From Candidatus Limimorpha caballi (GTDB taxonomy: Bacteria; Bacteroidota; Bacteroidia; Bacteroidales; F082): a stretch of 64,000 nucleotides of DNA. The stretch lies in NCBI GenBank assembly GCA_018064605.1, contig JAGHUX010000008.1, positions 183,334 to 247,333 of the forward strand, read 5' to 3'. The notes beneath the pieces are model-generated. The model saw only the letters and a program-made list of their open reading frames with translations. It was not told the origin of the DNA and ran no database searches. The position numbers and the translations under genes are program-made. Positions within the stretch are counted from its first letter, which is position 1. Each line of letters begins with the position of its first letter. Positions 36,800-45,138 of the stretch are shown piece by piece.

Positions 36800-36823
36800 C
36801 CTCTTTTAACTCTACTCTCTTAA
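36800..36823 (-). repeat. 14-mer array TTAAGAGAGTAGAG / TTAAAAGAGG containing the pepA stop codon
   Basis: Minus strand T[TAA]GAGAGTAGAGTTAAAAGAGG; same unit as 26738-26788. Confidence 0.9.
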
Positions 36824-38250
36824 CTGAAAAAATCCCTGAAGAACTTCATCAGCAGTCTGACGTGTATTCCTGTCGCGCCGGCGGGCTTGTAATATTCGGC
36901 TTTGTCCAAGTAGGCTGTCCCTGCGATGTCGAAATGCACCCACGGGTAGTCGGTGAAGTGTTCGAGGAACTTGCCCGCGGTGATGGCGCCGCCGAACTTG
37001 CCGCCCACGTTCTTGATGTCGGCGATGTCCGACTTGATCATCTCGCCGTATTCCTTGAACATCGGGAACTTCACGAGGCGTTCATAGACGCGTTCGCCGA
37101 GGTCTTCGAGTCTCCGGTAGATCTCGTCAGCGTCTTTTTCCATGCACACGGTGGCGTATGGCCCGATGGCATACGATGCCGCGCCGGTGAGGGTGGCGAA
37201 GTCAAAGACCATCAGCGGGTCGTATTTCTTGGCGTAGGCGAGTGCGTCGGCGAGGATGAGACGTCCCTCGGCGTCGGTGTTAAGCACCTCGACAGCAGTG
37301 CCGTCGAACATGGTGATGACATCGCCGGTGACGTGAGCGTTGCCGTCGAGACGGTTGTCGGTGGCCGGCACGAGCGCGATGACATGAACCGGCAGCTTCG
37401 CCTTTGCAACGGCATATACTGTGGCAGCGACAGTGGCAGCGCCGGCCATGTCGTGTTTCATGTCGTTCATAGACTGCGCTGGCTTGAGGTTATAGCCGCC
37501 CGTGTCGAACACTATGCCCTTGCCCACCAGCACCACAGGCCGGTCGTTGACAGGCTTCTCCGGCTTCCATTCGAGGATGGTGAACGTCGGCTCATCGACA
37601 CTGCCCGCGTTGACGGCGAGAAGGCCGCCCATCTTCAGCGCCTCTATCTTCTTCTTGTTCAAGACCTCAGCCTGTCCGCCGGCCTCACGCACCTTCGCGC
37701 TGATGATGTCGGCCAGGTCTTCCGCGTTGAGGTGGTTCGCCGGCTCGTTGACGAGGTCGCGGGCGAACAAAGTCGCCTCGACGGTGACGTTCGTCTTCTC
37801 CACACAGTCGTCACAGGCGGTGCCTTCCAGCAGCCAGACGGTCTTCAGAGTGTTGGCCTTGGCGTCGGTCTTGTATTTCTTAAACTCATAGTTGGTGAGC
37901 ATGATGCCTTCAGCGACACCCATCTTGGTGCAGCGTTTCGCCCCGATGTTTTGAATGAGAACCTCTTCGTATTTGTCCTTGTTCAACAACTTGCAGATGG
38001 CGGCACCTTTGCGACGGCAGTCTTCCATGAAGTCCTTCTCATCAGCGTCGGCGGCGATGAAGAAGATGACGTAAAACTCCGTGTATCTGTCGATTACAAC
38101 AGATTTGTCCTTGTCTTCATCGTATGAATTTCTCACATGCTCGGCTTCTTCAGCTCGAAGTGCGAGTTTATCTATATTCTCAATTCCGTCAAGGATGAAA
38201 ACCTTCGCCTTGACATTGTCATCATTTCTGAATTTTAAAACCGTATTCAT
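36820..38250 (-). CDS. pepA: leucyl aminopeptidase (peptidase M17)
   Basis: VGKGIVFDTGGYNLKPAQSMNDMKHDMAGA, NTDAEGRLILADAL. Confidence 0.92.
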   Translation of the reverse strand: MNTVLKFRNDDNVKAKVFILDGIENIDKLALRAEEAEHVRNSYDEDKDKSVVIDRYTEFYVIFFIAADADEKDFMEDCRRKGAAICKLLNKDKYEEVLIQNIGAKRCTKMGVAEGIMLTNYEFKKYKTDAKANTLKTVWLLEGTACDDCVEKTNVTVEATLFARDLVNEPANHLNAEDLADIISAKVREAGGQAEVLNKKKIEALKMGGLLAVNAGSVDEPTFTILEWKPEKPVNDRPVVLVGKGIVFDTGGYNLKPAQSMNDMKHDMAGAATVAATVYAVAKAKLPVHVIALVPATDNRLDGNAHVTGDVITMFDGTAVEVLNTDAEGRLILADALAYAKKYDPLMVFDFATLTGAASYAIGPYATVCMEKDADEIYRRLEDLGERVYERLVKFPMFKEYGEMIKSDIADIKNVGGKFGGAITAGKFLEHFTDYPWVHFDIAGTAYLDKAEYYKPAGATGIHVRLLMKFFRDFFS

Positions 38251-38258
38251 ATTTTTTA

Positions 38259-38297
38259 ACACAAGTTTCACGAATTTTTTACACAAGTTTCACAAGT
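38259..38297 (-). repeat. acacaagtttcac x2 (lag 22) between pepA and waaA
   Basis: 38259-38271 and 38281-38293 identical 13-mers. Confidence 0.7.
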
Positions 38298-38304
38298 CTT
38301 TTCT

Positions 38305-39531
38305 TTAAATCTCCGCTTCCAGCACTTTCATTATCATGTCAGTGGCACCGATTTTCCCCGCCACGTAATCATTACAGACATCGGAGGCATTTTTGTAAAA
38401 ACTCTCGTCGTGTATAAGTTTATCGAACACATTGTCAACATCGTTCTGATTGTTGACCGTGAATGCGCCTTCAAGGTTGACGAGATCGACGGCTTCCTGG
38501 AAGTTGTGGTATTTCGAGCCGAAGACAACCGGTGCGCCGTAAACGACAGGTTCTTGTATGTTGTGGATGCCTTCGTAGAAGCCGCCCCCGATATAGACGA
38601 ACCGTGCATAACGGTAGATTTTTGAAAGTATTCCTATCGTATTTATAACCAGCACTTTCGATTTCACGTCGGGGTTCAGTTCAGTATAAAGCTGATAGTC
38701 TTTGAGTTGTGACTCTATCTGTCTGACGTGCGAATCGGAGATGTCGTGCGGCACCATGATGAAGCAGTAGTCGTCGGGCATTCTTTTTATGAAAGGATAA
38801 AGAAGGCGTTCGTCTGACGGCCAGCTGCTGCCCGCGATGATGCATTTGCGTCCGTCGATGAATCTCTCGATGTCGGGATAACGCCGGGCCGACTGCGCTA
38901 TGGAACAGACGCGGTCGAAACGTGTGTCGCCGGCCACCGTGACATCTTCAATGCCGACAGATCGCAACAGCGAGGCTGTCTCATCATTCTGTGTGAAGAA
39001 ATATTTCACGTTATGCAGTTGGTTTCTGAACCAACGTCCCCAAGGACGGAAGAAATACTGTCCTGGACGGAGTATCACAGAGATGTAAAACAGCGGTATA
39101 TTATTGTCTTTCAGCACTTTCATATAATTAAACCAGAACTCATACTTCACGAAGAAGACGGCTTTCAGGTTGAAATTCGACACGAGACGCCGTGCGTTTC
39201 TCATCGTATCGACAGGAACATACGCGACCTTGTCGGCCAAGGGGAAATTCTTCTTCACCTCATAGCCTGAAGGCGAGAAGAAGGTGAGCAGGATCTTGTA
39301 CTGCGGATATTTTTCCTTCAGTTTCTCGATGATCGGGAGACCTTGTTCAAACTCGCCCAACGACGACACATGCATCCAGACCCACTGGTCCTCAGCGTTT
39401 TCAGATTTCAGATAATCCCATTGGTTTCTGCGTCCGTCGCGCCACAGCCTGGCTTTCCTGTTTCCAAAAGCAGCCGCCAGACAAATCAAGCCGCCATAAA
39501 TCCTGACAACTAAGCTATATAAACCTTTCAC
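38305..39531 (-). CDS. waaA: 3-deoxy-D-manno-octulosonic-acid transferase
   Basis: WMHVSSLGEFEQGLPIIEKLK, FFSPSGYE, AGSSWPSDE, YIGGGFYEGIHNIQEPVVYGAPVVFG. Confidence 0.92.
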   Translation of the reverse strand: MKGLYSLVVRIYGGLICLAAAFGNRKARLWRDGRRNQWDYLKSENAEDQWVWMHVSSLGEFEQGLPIIEKLKEKYPQYKILLTFFSPSGYEVKKNFPLADKVAYVPVDTMRNARRLVSNFNLKAVFFVKYEFWFNYMKVLKDNNIPLFYISVILRPGQYFFRPWGRWFRNQLHNVKYFFTQNDETASLLRSVGIEDVTVAGDTRFDRVCSIAQSARRYPDIERFIDGRKCIIAGSSWPSDERLLYPFIKRMPDDYCFIMVPHDISDSHVRQIESQLKDYQLYTELNPDVKSKVLVINTIGILSKIYRYARFVYIGGGFYEGIHNIQEPVVYGAPVVFGSKYHNFQEAVDLVNLEGAFTVNNQNDVDNVFDKLIHDESFYKNASDVCNDYVAGKIGATDMIMKVLEAEI

Positions 39532-39552
39532 CTTATCGAAATTTTTAAACTC

Positions 39553-40368
39553 TTAATAATAGTAATAGTCGGCCGGGGCGCGTTTGTAAGTCGGGATGTA
39601 AATGGCGACTCTCACGCCGAGGTATCTGTCGGTGTACCGGCCCGTGTCGGCTTGCATCTGGTTGAAGTCCCAGTCGCGCAATGGTTTTGTGTGAGCCTGC
39701 ACGAATTCGAGTGACAATGAGAAGTTGAGCACCCGCGAGCTGCTCATGAAGAGGTAGCCGACTTCCGCGCTGTAGGCGAATCCGCCGCGTCTCCTGTCGT
39801 AGCCGTATCTGTAGTCGTCGCTGAGAGCCTGCGGCGGCGAGGCGTAAGAGCCGAACTCCGTTCTGATCCTGTTCTGGAGGTAGCCGAGCCCGCCCTGCAC
39901 GAAGACCCCGCTGTTGGGGTTCGGTTTCTTGAAGGCGAAGACTTTCCCGGCCTTGAGCTGGAAATTGACACCTCTCTCGAACAAGGCGTAACTGCCGTAG
40001 ATGCCGTCGCCGGTTATTATCTCGCCGTTCACGTCCAAGATCTCCCCGAAGAGCTCCTCACGACTGATGTTCACGTTGTTGCCTGATATGTAATTGCCGC
40101 TGAAACCGAAGATCCAGTTCTTTGCCGACTTGAAGAACACACCGCCGCCGACGTTGTTGTTGTCACCGTAAAGCGTCTTCGTGTCGGCCCCGGGACGTTG
40201 CCATGCGTATGTCACCTGGAACATCCACGTGGGGACGCACTCTTTCTTCATGTCCCTGTATGAGTTATTCTTCGACGCGCCGTATGTGTTGAGCCTGCTC
40301 AAATCCTCCTGCGTCTTCGCTCCGAACGACGCTAAAATCATAATAATCAGCAATATCCTCGACTTCAT
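39553..40368 (-). CDS. outer membrane beta-barrel-like hypothetical protein
   Basis: Signal peptide, alternating strand pattern, GVFVQGGLGYLQNRI...YTDRYLGVRVAIYIPTYK. Confidence 0.6.
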   Translation of the reverse strand: MKSRILLIIMILASFGAKTQEDLSRLNTYGASKNNSYRDMKKECVPTWMFQVTYAWQRPGADTKTLYGDNNNVGGGVFFKSAKNWIFGFSGNYISGNNVNISREELFGEILDVNGEIITGDGIYGSYALFERGVNFQLKAGKVFAFKKPNPNSGVFVQGGLGYLQNRIRTEFGSYASPPQALSDDYRYGYDRRRGGFAYSAEVGYLFMSSSRVLNFSLSLEFVQAHTKPLRDWDFNQMQADTGRYTDRYLGVRVAIYIPTYKRAPADYYYY

Positions 40369-40387
40369 ATCTTGAAAAATTATTCTG

Positions 40388-40395
40388 CAAAGATA
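40388..40395 (-). promoter_or_regulatory. -7 box TATCTTTG
   Basis: TAnnTTTG match upstream of the 39553-40368 gene. Confidence 0.45.
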
Positions 40396-40456
40396 GCAAG
40401 AATTTCAAAAGGCATTTTATTTTTTTAAAAATTAACACGTTTGAGAAAATATTTAG

Positions 40457-40464
40457 TATTTTTG
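40457..40464 (+). promoter_or_regulatory. -7 box TATTTTTG
   Basis: TAnnTTTG match 19 nt upstream of the ATG at 40484. Confidence 0.45.
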
Positions 40465-40483
40465 CGCCCTAAAGTTTATCAAA

Positions 40484-41209
40484 ATGAAGAAAGACACATC
40501 AAGAAAGATCAGGACGGCTGCTTTTCTTGCGGTTTTAGCGGCAGTCACGACATTCGTTTCGTGCAAGAACGATGACGACGAAGTCATTATCATCACGCCT
40601 GACGTCCCTGAGGAGGTACTCCCGACAGAGTCACAGGATTCGATCACTAAATACATGAACATCTATGAGGGCGACACTCCGCCTGAGCTCAACGGGCAGT
40701 TCTTGTCAAAGCCGCACAAGCTCATTTACGCGTCCTACGACCCCGAAAACGACTCGACGTTCTTTTATGACAGATACGTCGCATTCGTGTTCTCAAGCGG
40801 TCATGGCATTGACTTCTACGGGAAGCAGTGGGACGACAGCCTTCAGGACGCGCAAGGCAACTACCACGCGGGATATTATGAGGAGCACATACAGAATCTG
40901 AAGATCACCGGGACCGGCGACAACTTCAGCTGCTATTACATCACTGAGGGCTACCCGAACGGCATGTACGCCAAGCAATCGACGATTTTCAGCGGTGAAT
41001 GGGTCAAGGGCGAAGGCCTCAAGGACTTCAAGGTGGCCGTCATCCTTGTCGAGACGAGCGGCAACCCGAACCTGCAGCCCAAAGGCTCGTTCAGGATCCT
41101 CGGCGACGCCGACGGACTCGCTGAGGTCAACAATTGGATGGGGAAGGCCACGGAACCGGCAAGTCACGGGGAGGGCGGCGGCGACGCCTTCTTCCTGTTC
41201 AGGAAATAA
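40484..41209 (+). CDS. hypothetical lipoprotein
   Basis: AAVTTFVSC lipobox, followed by acidic residues. Confidence 0.7.
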   Translation: MKKDTSRKIRTAAFLAVLAAVTTFVSCKNDDDEVIIITPDVPEEVLPTESQDSITKYMNIYEGDTPPELNGQFLSKPHKLIYASYDPENDSTFFYDRYVAFVFSSGHGIDFYGKQWDDSLQDAQGNYHAGYYEEHIQNLKITGTGDNFSCYYITEGYPNGMYAKQSTIFSGEWVKGEGLKDFKVAVILVETSGNPNLQPKGSFRILGDADGLAEVNNWMGKATEPASHGEGGGDAFFLFRK

Positions 41210-41215
41210 ATTGAG

Positions 41216-42454
41216 ATGACGGACGGATATTTGATTTCGCAACACATTTTACGAAACGGGATAAAGCTGCTTCACCGGCGGCGCGCCGGTGAAGTGTCGC
41301 ATCTGGCGCTGATGGTCAACGCCGGGATGCGCGACGAGAACGCAGACGAGAACGGACTCGCGCATTTCATCGAACACCTGGTCTTCAAAGGCACAAAGCG
41401 GCGCAAGGCATATCACATCCTCAGCTGCCTCGAGAACGTGGGCGGCGACCTCAACGCATACACCACCAAGGAGGAGACCTGCATACACGCCTCCTTCCTG
41501 AAAGAACATCTCGGCAAGGCGATGGACCTCTTCGCCGACGTGGTCTTCAACAGCACCTTCCCCGAAAACGAGATGGAAAAGGAAAAAGAAGTCATCCTCG
41601 ACGAAATCAACTCGTACCGCGACACGCCTTCCGACGAGATCTTCGATGAGTTCGAGAACCTGCTCTACCGCGGACACCAACTCGGACGCAACATCCTCGG
41701 CACCATCGACCTCGTGAGCAACTACACGCGCGACGACATAGTGCGTTTCCACAAGTCGCACTACGCCCCCGACCGCATGATTCTCGCCTGCATCGGCGAC
41801 ATCTCATTTGAAGACTTCAAACGCATGGCCGAGAAACACTTCGCCGACTGTCGGGGCGATGCGGCGCCTTTCAACAGAATCCCCTTCGTGACGCCGCCTT
41901 CAAAGATACAGGTCGAGGAACGCACGAGCCACCTCACGCATGTCGTCATCGGCGGCCTCGCCTACCCTTACAACGACAGCCGCAAACTGAAAATGATCCT
42001 GCTCAACAACATCCTCGGCGGTCCCGGCATGAACACGCGCCTGAACCTCAACATCCGCGAGAGATACGGCTTCGCCTATACCATCGAGTCACAATATAAT
42101 GCGTATTCCGACACAGGCAACTACACCATCTACATGGGTGTGGACCCGCATTCGCAAGAGAAATCGATAGAGTTGGTTTTCAAGGAGTTAAACAAACTCA
42201 TGACGCAGAAACTCGGCACCTTGCAGCTCTCCAACGCGAAGAGACAGCTCGTCGGACAGGCCGCGCTCAGCAACGAGTCGGGGATGAACGAACTGCTCGG
42301 CATGACACGCGCCGGATTCTTCGAGGAACACATCGAGACGCTGCCGGAGACGATAGCGAAACTCGACAGCATCACCGCTGAAGAACTGATTGAAGTCGCG
42401 AATGAAGTGTTTGAGAGAGACAAGGCGAGCCTGCTGATATACAAAGGCCAATAA
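41216..42454 (+). CDS. M16-family zinc peptidase (insulinase-like)
   Basis: GLAHFIEHLVFKGT (HxxEH), ...HKSHYAPDRMILACIGD. Confidence 0.92.
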   Translation: MTDGYLISQHILRNGIKLLHRRRAGEVSHLALMVNAGMRDENADENGLAHFIEHLVFKGTKRRKAYHILSCLENVGGDLNAYTTKEETCIHASFLKEHLGKAMDLFADVVFNSTFPENEMEKEKEVILDEINSYRDTPSDEIFDEFENLLYRGHQLGRNILGTIDLVSNYTRDDIVRFHKSHYAPDRMILACIGDISFEDFKRMAEKHFADCRGDAAPFNRIPFVTPPSKIQVEERTSHLTHVVIGGLAYPYNDSRKLKMILLNNILGGPGMNTRLNLNIRERYGFAYTIESQYNAYSDTGNYTIYMGVDPHSQEKSIELVFKELNKLMTQKLGTLQLSNAKRQLVGQAALSNESGMNELLGMTRAGFFEEHIETLPETIAKLDSITAEELIEVANEVFERDKASLLIYKGQ

Positions 42455-42475
42455 CCTGAGAACCAGCGCGATTTA

Positions 42476-43198
42476 TCATCTCATGTTCCTGAAACCTCTC
42501 GGATACCGCGGCACCGTCAGCTCCTCCTTCGGCGGCTCCGGCACATCCCAGTACGGCTTCTCGCCGTCATCGGCATCATCGTCGGAGTCGTCGTCGTGGT
42601 CGTTTTTTTCGTTGTCGTCCGACGGGCCTTCCTTACGGTAATAAACCGCCAAAACGATTCCAAACAAGAAGCCGGAGAAATGCCCCTCCCACGAAACGTT
42701 GTTTTCGACGGCGTATTTCGGGAAAAGACCCCAGACGAGGCTGCCGTAAAGCAGAGTCACGAGAAACGAGACCACGATGAGGCTCTTGTTTCGTCTGATG
42801 AACCCGCTGACCATCAGGAAGAAAGCCAGCCCGTATATCAACGCCGACGCGCCCACATGGCAGCCGCCGCCAGCGATGCACCATGTAAAAAACCCCGTCA
42901 AGAACATCAAAAGCAGCCACACTTTTGATGCAATAATCCCGTAAAAATAATACAGCATCGCACCTAACACAATGATTGGCAAGGTATTAGCGAGAAGATG
43001 CTCCCAACTTCCATGAATGAAATGAAACAAAAAAATCCCAGGAATACCTTCCGCCTTCAACGGCTGCACACCGAGAAAAGAGAAATCCAAGCCAAACATC
43101 TCCTCGACAGCCTTCACCGCCCACATCACGACGACGAACGCCACCGGGACGATGAAACTGTTCTGGAGACGGTCCCTCTCCTCCTTGATATCGTTCAT
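42476..43198 (-). CDS. rhomboid-family intramembrane serine protease
   Basis: HGSWEHLLANTLP, GGGCHVGASALIYG, WEGHFSGFLFG; acidic low-complexity C-terminal tail. Confidence 0.88.
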   Translation of the reverse strand: MNDIKEERDRLQNSFIVPVAFVVVMWAVKAVEEMFGLDFSFLGVQPLKAEGIPGIFLFHFIHGSWEHLLANTLPIIVLGAMLYYFYGIIASKVWLLLMFLTGFFTWCIAGGGCHVGASALIYGLAFFLMVSGFIRRNKSLIVVSFLVTLLYGSLVWGLFPKYAVENNVSWEGHFSGFLFGIVLAVYYRKEGPSDDNEKNDHDDDSDDDADDGEKPYWDVPEPPKEELTVPRYPRGFRNMR

Positions 43199-43266
43199 GT
43201 CATTAACGTGTGAGTCTTTTAATTTGAAAGCGAAGTCATTACAAACACCTCTCTAAGCTCTAAACA

Positions 43267-43770
43267 TCAATTTGTCTTGAACTTATAGTGAATGTCTTTC
43301 AGCTCGGCGTTGGCTTTTGCGATCTTACCTTTCAGACCTTCCTTGTAATCAACGACTTTCTTCATCATTTCGGGGTTGCCGACGGCGAGGATCTGCGCCG
43401 CGAGTATCGCCGCGTTCAACGAGGCGTTGATGCCGACTGTCGCGACAGGTATTCCCGGAGGCATCTGCACAATTGAAAACAGCGCGTCCATCTCCATGCC
43501 CGATTTCACCGGTATCCCGATGACCGGCAGCGGTGTCATCGCCGCAATCACGCCGGGAAGATGCGCGGCCATGCCAGCCGCCGCGATGATGACTTTCACG
43601 CCGCGTGACTGCGCGTTACGGGCGAACTCTTCCACAAGTTCCGGAGTGCGGTGCGCACTCAAGGCATTCATTTCGAACGGGATTCCCATCTCGTCGAGGA
43701 AAGCGAGACCCTTCTCCAAAACCGGAAGGTCGGACGTGCTTCCCATTATCACACTTACTATCGGATTCAT
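43267..43770 (-). CDS. purE: 5-(carboxyamino)imidazole ribonucleotide mutase
   Basis: VSVIMGSTSDLPVLEK, SAHRTPE, AAAGMAAHLPGVIAAMT. Confidence 0.95.
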   Translation of the reverse strand: MNPIVSVIMGSTSDLPVLEKGLAFLDEMGIPFEMNALSAHRTPELVEEFARNAQSRGVKVIIAAAGMAAHLPGVIAAMTPLPVIGIPVKSGMEMDALFSIVQMPPGIPVATVGINASLNAAILAAQILAVGNPEMMKKVVDYKEGLKGKIAKANAELKDIHYKFKTN

Positions 43771-43787
43771 ATTTTTCAAAATTTTTG

Positions 43788-43795
43788 CAAAAATA
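43788..43795 (-). promoter_or_regulatory. -7 box TATTTTTG (purE)
   Basis: TAnnTTTG match. Confidence 0.45.
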
Positions 43796-43819
43796 CACAA
43801 AAATCAAGTGAAAAAACAT

Positions 43820-43827
43820 TATTTTTG
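43820..43827 (+). promoter_or_regulatory. -7 box TATTTTTG (hpt)
   Basis: TAnnTTTG match, divergent with purE. Confidence 0.4.
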
Positions 43828-43870
43828 CGTTTGTTTTAATTTTAGGAACAAGGATTATAACCATTTGATT

Positions 43871-44410
43871 ATGAATATTGTAAAAGTTCTTGACAAAGAA
43901 TTTGCGCCTTATATTCCGCAAGAGAAAATCGAATGCGAGATACGCAGGGTCGCAAAAGAAATCATGCGCGACATGGAAGGCAAGAAAACTTTGTTTCTCG
44001 TGATGCTCAACGGCGCGTTCATGTTCGCCGGCGAACTGTTCAAACACATCGACATCCCTTGTGAGATCTCTTTCGTGAAATACAAATCCTATTCGGGGAC
44101 GCAGTGCACGAACAACGCGAATGTGATGATCGGCGCGGATGCCGAGGACATAAAAGGCAGGGATGTGGTGATTGTCGAAGACATCATCGACTCAGGCTTC
44201 ACGATAAGCGAGTTCCGCAGGGACCTCGAAGCCGCCGGCGCCAACAGTATCAGCATCGCGGCAATGCTCTTCAAACCCAACGCGTTCAAATACAACTATA
44301 AAGTGGATTACGTCGGCCTGAACATCGGCAACGAGTTCATCGTCGGCTACGGCCTCGACTACAACGAGTACGGACGCAATCTGAAGGAAATTTACAAAAT
44401 TGTCGAATAA
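43871..44410 (+). CDS. hpt: hypoxanthine phosphoribosyltransferase
   Basis: GRDVVIVEDIIDSGFTISEF PRPP motif. Confidence 0.9.
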   Translation: MNIVKVLDKEFAPYIPQEKIECEIRRVAKEIMRDMEGKKTLFLVMLNGAFMFAGELFKHIDIPCEISFVKYKSYSGTQCTNNANVMIGADAEDIKGRDVVIVEDIIDSGFTISEFRRDLEAAGANSISIAAMLFKPNAFKYNYKVDYVGLNIGNEFIVGYGLDYNEYGRNLKEIYKIVE

Positions 44411-44425
44411 CAAAATCTTAATATC

Positions 44426-45001
44426 ATGTTAAACATAATTCTCTTTGGCCCTCCAGGTGCGGGCAAAGGCACTCAGTCACAGCAACTTAAGGAAAAATAC
44501 AATCTCACTTACCTCTCGACGGGCGACATTCTGCGCGAGGAGATGGCAGCCGGGACGGAAACCGGCAAGAAGGTGAAGGACATCATCAGCAAAGGCGGCC
44601 TCGTGAGCGACGAGATCGTCGTCTCCATCATCAGAGGCAGGGTCGAGGCCAACCAGAAATCGGCAGGCTTCCTGTTCGACGGCTTCCCGCGCACAGTGCG
44701 CCAGGCCGAGATGCTCGACGGCATCATGAAAGAGTTCTCATTGAAAATCAACATGGTGCTCAGCCTTGAAGTGCCGGAAGAAATCCTCATCAACCGCATG
44801 ATCGAACGCGGCAAGACAAGCGGACGCGCCGACGACAACATCGACTCGATCAAGCACCGCTTCGTGGAATACGACGAGAAGACAAAACCCGTCCTCGCCT
44901 ATTACGAAAAACAAGGCAACCTCAAGGGAATCAACGGAGTAGGCCAAATTGAAGACATCTTCGCGACACTCTGCGGGGAGATTGACAAGATAAAAAAGTA
45001 G
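44426..45001 (+). CDS. adk: adenylate kinase
   Basis: LFGPPGAGKGTQSQQL, DGFPRTVRQAE, SGRADDN; lacks the LID zinc insert. Confidence 0.94.
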   Translation: MLNIILFGPPGAGKGTQSQQLKEKYNLTYLSTGDILREEMAAGTETGKKVKDIISKGGLVSDEIVVSIIRGRVEANQKSAGFLFDGFPRTVRQAEMLDGIMKEFSLKINMVLSLEVPEEILINRMIERGKTSGRADDNIDSIKHRFVEYDEKTKPVLAYYEKQGNLKGINGVGQIEDIFATLCGEIDKIKK

Positions 45002-45021
45002 AAAGTTGAAAGTTGAAAGTG
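45001..45021 (+). repeat. heptads GAAAGTT x3 beginning within the adk stop codon
   Basis: gaaagtt gaaagtt gaaagtg; TAG stop at 44999-45001. Confidence 0.85.
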
Positions 45022-45061
45022 CGCAAAGCGTAATTTTGATTATACAACATCGAAATCCTTA

Positions 45062-45138
45062 AAACTTAATAAACTTTATAAACTTTACAAACTTTATAAC
45101 TTTATAACTTTATAAACTTTATAAACTCGCAAACTCGC
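45062..45138 (+). repeat. 8/9-nt-period array (ATAAACTTT, AAACTCGC) running up to the malQ start codon
   Basis: ...ataaacttt acaaacttt ataacttt ataacttt ataaacttt ataaactcgc aaactcgc ATG. Confidence 0.9.

Noticed and set aside
36862-38127. 421-aa + strand ORF opposite pepA, and other long antisense ORFs (22972-23724, 29328-30275, 32541-33464, 33528-34334, 11514-11852)
   Set aside because: Same shadow-ORF effect; the sense strand carries clear conserved enzymes or modules.
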